A DNA stretch of 64,000 nt from NCBI RefSeq assembly GCF_001954275.1, contig NZ_MBEU01000002.1:1-64000 (forward strand), read 5' to 3'. The position numbers were made by a program, and so were the translations under genes. The stretch's first letter is position 1, and each line of letters opens with the position of its first letter. The stretch is from Mycobacterium sp. IS-836 (GTDB lineage: Bacteria > Actinomycetota > Actinomycetes > Mycobacteriales > Mycobacteriaceae). Shown here one piece after another: positions 7,705 to 14,694 of the stretch. Below the pieces are notes generated by a model. It searched no databases, was not told where the DNA came from, and saw only the letters and a list, made by a program, of their open reading frames with translations.

Positions 7705-10700
7705 CACGGGGCGCCGCCTGGTGCCGCTGACTGCGGGCTGTAGAGATGTGACGCATTTGACGGCTTGGTCGGCGATGACGCGGCCCAGCTCGGTGTAGGC
7801 GGCGAACTGTCCTTCGCTGAACCATTGGTCGGACGTCGGATCGTGGGGAAAGATGTCGCTGGACGCCGCGTACGTCAGAAGCCAGTACGGGCAGGCTTCG
7901 CACAGTACCGCTTTCGCGAAAATAAGGATGCCAGTGCTTTTCTCGAGGCCCGCCGCCGCCGGATAGGTGATGTCACCATTGACGACCGCCCCGCGAGTGA
8001 TACGGCCGTTGAGACTGGCCAGCGCGTCGTCCTTGGCGAACTTTTTCCCGGAGCCTGGCGTGATGCTCTCGACGGAGTACGGACCGGTCTGGTTCAGTGT
8101 GATCTCGACGCCTAGTTCATATTTCGCTAGCCGAATTGCGTCGGTGAGGCCTATGGGCAGTGGTGGCGGATCGCCGCCTCCGTCGACGACGAAGATCAGT
8201 CCGCATCGGCGCCGCAGTGCCTCCACGAGACCCGAGTTGTCATAGTGGCCGCCGTCCGTGATCTGGACTAGGCGCGCGTCGATGTTGTTGATACCGAGGA
8301 TCTCTCGATACAGGTACCCCCCACCCCGGATGGTCGGCAGCGATTTCGGCCATGTCCGACATAGAGGGTCGGGGTCTGAATCGTTACGGTGCTCGGCGTC
8401 CCTGAGTTGGGCGACGAAGCTCGGGTTGGGTAACCAGGTGCCCAGGCGCGCACCCGAGACCGCGAGCAACTTCTCTATTCCCTTGTTCTGGCGTCCCATC
8501 GCCGAGGCGAACGCCGCGCCGCTCACCGCGATCGCGGCCTCCACGGTCAGGTCCCGGCGGATCCGCGGTGGCGCTGCCTCGAACAATTTCTCGGTGTGGA
8601 ACCAACCGAGCGCCGGTCCGCCGACGTAGTCCGCGCTCATCACGTACGACACGGCGTTGAGTCCGGGCGCGGGCCTGTCGGGGCCGGTGATGGTGGCCGA
8701 GCACGCAAACACGAATTGTGGGCCATTAGTCGTCCGGCCGTACCAGTGCAGCCAGGTGGGTTCGTCGTCGCGATACCGCACGGCTTCGTTCGGTACGCCT
8801 GTGTCGGGGGCGCGGCGGACCGCGAAGGTGTGTGCGAGCCGGCGTCGATAGAAGGGGTGCAGGCTCAAAGACGTGACATCAGCGAACCCGACGAATAACC
8901 ACGTGAGGGTTACGCCGGCTAACCACCAGAGCGAGGGCGCCATGTGGGCGAGGTGCTCGAGCAATCCGTTTTGTGCGCAGTAGTGGAATGCGCCGGCGGC
9001 GAAGCTGCCCAACAGCGCCAGCCACACCACCAACAGCACAGCCAACGTGGCGACCGTTAACAGCAGCGAGATGACCTGAGGCGGCAAGATGCGTTTCAGC
9101 AATCCCGGGGCAGTTTGTATCCCGGCGCTCTTGACCAGCTTGTTCTTGTCGCGCCAGATCATAGCGATCAGCGCGGCGACGTAGTTGAGTCCGACGACCC
9201 CCGACAGCGCGGCGAACGCACCGCCCGGGCTGGATGGCGCGTGGCCGCCCGCCCCCGAGCAGAGCCGCATCAATCCGGGCAACGCGATTGTGAGGGTGAA
9301 GATCACCAGCGCAAATCCGGCGCTCGCGCGTGCCCAGCGCAGCGCCCGCAGCTGCCGGCCTTCGCTCCTCCGACTACTCGATTTCCACTCTTCGACGAGC
9401 GTGTACATGGTGAACAGTACGGCGAACGCGGCGAAGAATCCGATCGCCCAATAGGCGGCGGGGTGGGCAACGAGTGATGGGAAGTACTTGCCGTTGTTGG
9501 GGTCGGTCGCTGCACGCTCGGCCGGCACCGGAGGGAATGCGGCGATCGGGATTCGGGCGAGTAGCCAGCCCAGCGCCGCGCCCGCGATGACGGGAACAGT
9601 GAAGATAGTCGCAAGCGAGGCCACCAGATTCTTGAGCACCTCTGCGAGTGCGCGAAGCAGGCCGAGTGGTGAGTCAGCGATGTAACTCGATCGGCTGCGA
9701 ATGTGGTCAAACTCTGCTGATCCTTCTTCAAATCGCTTCGAGATCGGCACAACGTTCGGCAGTGGTCTGGGTTTGTTCTCGTGAGCGGCTTTCTCTTCGG
9801 GCGTTTGCCCGGGGTCGACCTGTTTGTCCTGTACCGCCAGCAGCCGCGCGCCGGCGGCATATCCGCCTCCCGACACCGAGATGACGTAGTCCAGGCCGTC
9901 CAACAGCGTTGCAGCGCTGCTCCCGTTCCCGCTCGGTTTCGCCACGGCATCGCTTGCGCTGGATGGTTTGGAGAACACCTGCATGGCGCCCAATGCCACG
10001 CAGGCAGACCGAACACCTCCGCCCGAAAGGCAAAGCGCGCGAAGCGGTTCCGTGCGGCCCTTCAGCGCGTCGGTGACGCCCGGCACGCTATAGGCGTGCA
10101 GCCAGCGCTGCTGGTTTTCGATGACGGCTTCAGCCGTCTGGCCGGAATCTGCAACGGCCTTTTTGACGGCCTCTTGGGTTTCCGTCGGCTTCGGCAAGTC
10201 ATCAGGTGCCAGCACGTCGTCCCACCACGGCGCCGGCAGGGGTTCCGCGTCGGCGTCGGTCTTCATCCACCGAAATCCTTTGACCGAGCGCAGCATTTGC
10301 GGAATTGACACGCCCTTGCAGCTATGCCAGATGCTTAGCCGCCGGTACCAGGCCATCGCGTCACGCAGGACGATCCCAATGGAAGCAAGGACCCCGACTG
10401 CTCCCACGGCCATCATGCAAAACTTGACGGTCGCCGCGGCTTGGGCCGCGGTGCGCAAGCCGTTGCCGTCGTGTGTCAGCGTGATCCACAGCAGCACGTC
10501 TTCGACCACGTTGGCCACCACCGCGATGATTACCGCGGCGATGACGAAGGCGCCAATTCCGCGACCTGCCTGGGAACTCGCGCGGACACGATAGAACCAC
10601 GCGCAACCCCCCAGCACGAGGCCATAGGCGACGAAGAACCAAACGTCACTGACTATTGCCGCCGATAATTGCGTTTTATGTTCGCCGATGGCGGGATCTC

Positions 10701-10821
10701 CAAATGCGTAGCGGGTCAGTTGCCGTATACACGGACCGTGCACACCAAGGCAGCCGAGCCCGCCCGCGACGATCATTCCCAGCGCGATAATTGGTGCCCA
10801 CGCTGATAAACGTTTAGGCAT
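7693..10821 (-). CDS. Patatin-like phospholipase with about ten transmembrane helices
   Basis: The 1042-aa membrane protein carries a split patatin domain. SGGGVRSA (oxyanion hole) is near residue 266, the nucleophile-like VSGGGYAAG near 318, and the Asp motif TDGGHYDNSG near 855. Four predicted helices lie before the patatin motifs (about residues 10-155). About six more sit between the nucleophile and the Asp motif, so the catalytic elements are separated by a membrane block. The nucleophile context is SVSGG rather than classical GxSxG. The family hydrolyses acyl esters of lipids. Its last 12 bp overlap the sigma-factor gene. Substrate unknown. Confidence 0.87.
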   Translation of the reverse strand: MPKRLSAWAPIIALGMIVAGGLGCLGVHGPCIRQLTRYAFGDPAIGEHKTQLSAAIVSDVWFFVAYGLVLGGCAWFYRVRASSQAGRGIGAFVIAAVIIAVVANVVEDVLLWITLTHDGNGLRTAAQAAATVKFCMMAVGAVGVLASIGIVLRDAMAWYRRLSIWHSCKGVSIPQMLRSVKGFRWMKTDADAEPLPAPWWDDVLAPDDLPKPTETQEAVKKAVADSGQTAEAVIENQQRWLHAYSVPGVTDALKGRTEPLRALCLSGGGVRSACVALGAMQVFSKPSSASDAVAKPSGNGSSAATLLDGLDYVISVSGGGYAAGARLLAVQDKQVDPGQTPEEKAAHENKPRPLPNVVPISKRFEEGSAEFDHIRSRSSYIADSPLGLLRALAEVLKNLVASLATIFTVPVIAGAALGWLLARIPIAAFPPVPAERAATDPNNGKYFPSLVAHPAAYWAIGFFAAFAVLFTMYTLVEEWKSSSRRSEGRQLRALRWARASAGFALVIFTLTIALPGLMRLCSGAGGHAPSSPGGAFAALSGVVGLNYVAALIAMIWRDKNKLVKSAGIQTAPGLLKRILPPQVISLLLTVATLAVLLVVWLALLGSFAAGAFHYCAQNGLLEHLAHMAPSLWWLAGVTLTWLFVGFADVTSLSLHPFYRRRLAHTFAVRRAPDTGVPNEAVRYRDDEPTWLHWYGRTTNGPQFVFACSATITGPDRPAPGLNAVSYVMSADYVGGPALGWFHTEKLFEAAPPRIRRDLTVEAAIAVSGAAFASAMGRQNKGIEKLLAVSGARLGTWLPNPSFVAQLRDAEHRNDSDPDPLCRTWPKSLPTIRGGGYLYREILGINNIDARLVQITDGGHYDNSGLVEALRRRCGLIFVVDGGGDPPPLPIGLTDAIRLAKYELGVEITLNQTGPYSVESITPGSGKKFAKDDALASLNGRITRGAVVNGDITYPAAAGLEKSTGILIFAKAVLCEACPYWLLTYAASSDIFPHDPTSDQWFSEGQFAAYTELGRVIADQAVKCVTSLQPAVSGTRRRPVSVP

Positions 10822-11103
10822 TTCGCCTCCCAGGCTCGACCGCTAGTCGCTGGCTAACGGATAGCTTGACATGTTTTGCTGGATCGCATGTGTAGTGCGT
10901 AAATATCTTTGTAATTCAAATTGCCATGAAGAGGATCAATGGCGATCGCCATGCGTACTGCGTGGTGGCCGCGATCCCAACATGATTGCTATATCAGCGC
11001 CGGCTGCGATTAGGTGCCGTCCGAATGCGAGTAGCTGCCCATCTGTCTGTGGAAACGTGCTGCCGGGCGGGATATCGGCGGCCCGCTCAGTGAGCGTGCC
11101 GCC

Positions 11104-11220
11104 TCAATCCTCGCGGTGGCGTTCGTAATCCCAGCGCTCTAACCATGCGGAGAGGTGATGAATTCCGACGCTGATAACAATCAGCATCACACCTTCCACG
11201 ACTATGAGCAGCTCATTCAT
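11104..11220 (-). CDS. 38-aa single-helix membrane protein (small ORF)
   Basis: ATG at 11220 overlaps the TGA of the 113-aa gene upstream (ATGA, 4-bp overlap), which implies coupled translation. The peptide starts [15 protein letters not shown], forming one hydrophobic helix of about 18 residues, and ends in a charged tail ([12 protein letters not shown]). Coding potential is supported by the stop/start coupling and the clean helix-plus-charged-tail layout. Function unknown; it may anchor or partner the preceding protein. Confidence 0.6.
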   Translation of the reverse strand: MNELLIVVEGVMLIVISVGIHHLSAWLERWDYERHRED

Positions 11221-11558
11221 AGCCGTTCCATTTCGCGGGCCATGGCGGCGTTCTCGATGTAGAGCGGGCGCCGGGCATAGTAGCGACGCGGCTCACGCTC
11301 GACGTACGAGTCCAGCGAGTCCAGCGCCGCCGACAGCCGTTGCCACAGCTGGGCGATCCAGTGCCGCCGGGTGTTGGCGGTTTGCGATGTGGCGCCGGCA
11401 GCGGCGGTTGCGAACATGACTTCGCGTTCGCTGATGAGGACGGGCGGCGGGGAAGCGGCGATAGTGCTCTGCGCTTCCGCGGCGTCCGCGCTGTGGTTCA
11501 GTTCAAACGTTGCAGCGGCGTCCTCGTCTGGCGCCACTGTCTTCGCGGTAGATAACAT
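11217..11558 (-). CDS. Small hypothetical protein, 113 aa
   Basis: The product has an Ala/Thr/Ser-rich, probably disordered N-terminal half and a helical, basic C-terminal half ([22 protein letters not shown], then [19 protein letters not shown]). No signal peptide or membrane segment is seen, and I do not recognise a family. It ends in an ATGA overlap with the 38-aa membrane protein, so the two form a small operon lying about 280 bp upstream of the patatin-like gene. Confidence 0.6.
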   Translation of the reverse strand: MLSTAKTVAPDEDAAATFELNHSADAAEAQSTIAASPPPVLISEREVMFATAAAGATSQTANTRRHWIAQLWQRLSAALDSLDSYVEREPRRYYARRPLYIENAAMAREMERL

Positions 11559-11963
11559 TTCGACTCCCTGGGGGGCGGGGTTCGGTTCCGGTCGGTCCGG
11601 CTGTGCTGAAGAATTTATGAATCCACCGGTGTCGACGGCACGCGTAACGGACTACCTGTATTGCGGCGCAGGACGTTGCGGTGCCAGTCGAGTCTTCGTC
11701 AGTGATCGCTGAGGCTGGCGCTGCGACCATTTTTGCTGTCCGGCGATGATGGCGACAGCAAAACATGTTGCGCGCGTACCCAATTCACGATCTTCTCGGC
11801 TGCGATGAGCTGGCGGGCCCCGTGCCGGCGGCGGTGCGGTTGGCCAGATCTACCGGAAATGCGGTCAGGTGAGCGGCGGGACTACTCGAGAAGGCGTGGC
11901 CGAGGACCGTCAGGCTGAGGTAGTCAACCCTGTGGCCTGCGGGTTTGCCGCGAGCGGCCCGGT
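11559..11963. other. Intergenic region without a convincing gene
   Basis: About 400 bp separate the 113-aa gene start (11558) from the LuxR-type stop (11964). The right part keeps coding-like high GC but has no complete frame with a plausible start and composition. The palindrome AACATGTT lies at 11762-11769 within AGCAAAACATGT (11757-11768), which recurs inverted at 10869-10880 upstream of the patatin-like gene. Promoters for the 113-aa gene should lie in its left part; none was obvious. Confidence 0.5.
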
Positions 11964-14561
11964 TCAGGTCGTGTTGCGCGCGACGACGGCCGCCAGTTCC
12001 TCGCGGTCGGAGATGTCGAGTTTGATGCAGGCGCGGTAAATGTGGCCTTCGACGGTGCGTACGGAGACCGTGAGCTTGTCGGCGATCTCGCGGTTGGACA
12101 GACCCTCGGCGATCAGGGCCGCGATTTCGCGTTCCCGCGAGCTGATCGGCAGCGGTTGGGCCGCGGCCCGGATCGCCGGTGTGGTCGCTCCGCCGCACAA
12201 CCCGGCTAGTCGAAGCGCCCGTGCCGCGGCTTCGGTGGTGTGCCGGTTGTGGCCGCTGCGCTCGTAGAGCACGACGGCCTGGGCGGCGGCGTCCGCGGCC
12301 GAGAGCAGCAACCCCGCCTTCTCGAAGTCGCTGCTCACCGCGTCGAGGGCGTGCGGATCGGAGCCGGCCACGGCCGCAGCGTGGCGAGCGTAGAGTCCGG
12401 CCACCGCACCGTCGACCCGTTTGGCCAACGCGCCCAGCCGGCCCGCGACCGTCCGGTCGCCGAAGCGAGCGGCGTGGTGCAGCGCTTCGGCCTCGACGGC
12501 GTATTGGCCGGCGCGGTGGGCGGTGTCTGCGGCGGCGCGCGCCAGATCGACGCCGGTGCGCTCGCCGCCGCGGCCGGCGGCCAGCCACGCCCTTGCGATC
12601 ATCGCCATCGGCTCGTGCAAGTCCAGGTGCGGACCGGCGTGCTCCTTGGCGTCGGCAAGAACCCGCTCTGCTTCGGCGGTGCGGCCCAATCCGGCATACG
12701 CCCGGGCCAACAACAGCCGGCCGGGCAGCCGCCACGGCAGCGAGTTCTCGGCATTGAGCGCGGCCAACGCCTGCTCGAATGCCGTGATGGCCTGGGGGAA
12801 CTTGCCTCGGTACGTGGCGACCAGTCCGGCCATGATCTTCGCGATAGCCCAGCCGACGAACTGCCCCTGTGAGGAGAACCGGCTGTAGTCGGCCACCCGA
12901 CGGTCGGCCAAATCCAGGCTGCCCGTGTGGGTCAGCGCCAGGATGTCGCCGTAGCGGATCATCCACCGGATCATCCCGTCGGTGGGTTTGTGCTCGACGC
13001 GACACCGCGCCGCGATCGGCTCGAAATCGGCGCCGCGGCCGGCGACGGGCATGGCCAGCCCGGCAGCGAAAGCCGCGAAGTCGGCAGCCTGTTCCGGTGC
13101 TGCGGGGTCGGCCAGGACGGCCTCGGCGGCCGCGATGCCTTCCTCAAGTTTGTTCTGATGCACCGCCATCGCCGCCCCGGTGGCCTCGACGACGAGGCGC
13201 AGCGCGTGATGGGTGACCCGCTGACGCATCAGCGAAAGGATGTCGTGGGCTTGGCCTATTTCGCCCATCGACCAGAAGAGCGTGGACAGCCGCGGGATGC
13301 CCCAAAGCACGAGCTGCAGCTCGTCGAGTTCGTCAGGATTGAACTGCGCCAGGATCGAATCGGCTTCACCCGGTCTTCCCTGCCACAGCACCGCCCGCGA
13401 GAGCAACTCACCCGCACGCAGCCCATCGCCATGCTCAAATGCGCTGCGCGCCAACCGTTCCCCAAGAGGAAGGTTGGCTAAGAAGACGGCGTCCTTAGCG
13501 GCGGCGACTAGCAAAGCGTTGTCTGCTACCTGGTCGCTGTCGACGGACAGTTGCGCCAGGCGGATGCGATCCGCCGGAGAGGTGATGTCCCGGGCGGCGA
13601 GCACCGACACGATATTGCCGCGCAGTTTTCGCGCGGAGGCGGTGCCGGTCCGGCGGCGCATCACGTCCCCGTACAGCGGATGGGTGATGCGGGCGTTGAG
13701 CACGTGACCGTCGCGCACGATGCGAATCAGCCCTTGCAGTTCGGCGGCGTCGACGGCCTCTTCACCGGCCAGCTCGACGAGCGCATCGAGATCCAGCGGC
13801 TCGCAGAAGGCCAGGAACTTCAGCGCGCCGAGCGCGTCGGCGCCGGCGTGGTCAAGCCGGCTCTCCAGTAGCTCGGCTAGCCCGGAGGAGACGGCCGTGG
13901 GTCCGCGCAACTGCCAGACCCCGTCGACCTCGGTCAGCGTGCGGGCTTCAACTGCACCCTCGACCATGTGCCGCAGAAACAACGGATTACCGCCGGACGC
14001 CGACCACATGACATCGGCCGACAGACCCTCCAGGACGCCGCCGAGCACCGTTTCGACTAGCGCGATGCTCTGCTCCTTCGACAGCGGCTCCAAATCGAAC
14101 CGCTGCAGGTAGCCGTCCTTCCACAGCGAGGTAACGGCATCCGGCACCGCTTCACCACTGCGAACCGTGGCGACGATGCGCCCGCTGCGCTCGACGGCGA
14201 TGTGGTGCAACAGCGTGGCCGAGAGCTGGTCAAGCAGATGCGCGTCGTCGACGCCGACCACAGGCTCCGCGCCGGCGAGCATATTTTCGCGCGCCGCGGC
14301 CAGCAGCGCGATGGGGTCACGCGCGCTCGAGGCACCCACCCACTGCATGAACGCCCCGAGCGGGATCGCCTGTGAGGACTCGGTGCATGCGGCCCAGTGC
14401 ACGGCCGAGGGCAGCGTGTCGGTGACGGTACGGGCCAGCGTCGTCTTACCGACCCCGGCGGGCCCGATAAGTACCACGCCGCGCTGCTCGTCACCGGTGA
14501 GCGCAGCGCGGATCGTTTGTTGCTCCACCGGCCGTTCGAGCAACTGCCACCGGCTGCTCAT
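11964..14561 (-). CDS. LuxR-family ATPase (STAND/LAL-type) transcriptional regulator
   Basis: The 865-aa regulator starts at ATG 14561 (MSSRWQLLERP). This is preferred over an upstream in-frame start at 14738, which would overlap the dioxygenase gene and adds an atypical leader. The N-terminal AAA/STAND ATPase shows Walker A GPAGVGKTT near residue 35 and a Walker B-like VVGVDDAHLLDQ. Long helical TPR-like repeats follow. A C-terminal LuxR helix-turn-helix (SSREREIAALIAEGLSNREIADKL, TVEGHIYRACIKL) ends the protein. Such LAL regulators usually respond to a small ligand. It lies 133 bp downstream of the dioxygenase-catalase fusion on the same strand. Confidence 0.9.
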   Translation of the reverse strand: MSSRWQLLERPVEQQTIRAALTGDEQRGVVLIGPAGVGKTTLARTVTDTLPSAVHWAACTESSQAIPLGAFMQWVGASSARDPIALLAAARENMLAGAEPVVGVDDAHLLDQLSATLLHHIAVERSGRIVATVRSGEAVPDAVTSLWKDGYLQRFDLEPLSKEQSIALVETVLGGVLEGLSADVMWSASGGNPLFLRHMVEGAVEARTLTEVDGVWQLRGPTAVSSGLAELLESRLDHAGADALGALKFLAFCEPLDLDALVELAGEEAVDAAELQGLIRIVRDGHVLNARITHPLYGDVMRRRTGTASARKLRGNIVSVLAARDITSPADRIRLAQLSVDSDQVADNALLVAAAKDAVFLANLPLGERLARSAFEHGDGLRAGELLSRAVLWQGRPGEADSILAQFNPDELDELQLVLWGIPRLSTLFWSMGEIGQAHDILSLMRQRVTHHALRLVVEATGAAMAVHQNKLEEGIAAAEAVLADPAAPEQAADFAAFAAGLAMPVAGRGADFEPIAARCRVEHKPTDGMIRWMIRYGDILALTHTGSLDLADRRVADYSRFSSQGQFVGWAIAKIMAGLVATYRGKFPQAITAFEQALAALNAENSLPWRLPGRLLLARAYAGLGRTAEAERVLADAKEHAGPHLDLHEPMAMIARAWLAAGRGGERTGVDLARAAADTAHRAGQYAVEAEALHHAARFGDRTVAGRLGALAKRVDGAVAGLYARHAAAVAGSDPHALDAVSSDFEKAGLLLSAADAAAQAVVLYERSGHNRHTTEAAARALRLAGLCGGATTPAIRAAAQPLPISSREREIAALIAEGLSNREIADKLTVSVRTVEGHIYRACIKLDISDREELAAVVARNTT

Positions 14562-14694
14562 GTATGGGAAGTCTAGGGCCGTCCCAGGGTCGGTGCCGAA
14601 TGAAATCGCCGCCGAACCTAAATTTTGGGTGCGCACGTGCGCCACCACCCGCGCAGGCCGGGATCGCATCGAGCCGGTTAGTGCGTCGGCGCGC

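Noticed and set aside
10869..11768. 12-bp inverted repeat ACATGTTTTGCT (10869-10880) and AGCAAAACATGT (11757-11768)
   Set aside because: Short, far apart and in opposite orientation to the genes; could be chance, so not called a regulatory site.
11785..13005. 406-codon open frame on the minus strand
   Set aside because: Out-of-frame shadow of the LuxR-type gene with extreme Arg content.
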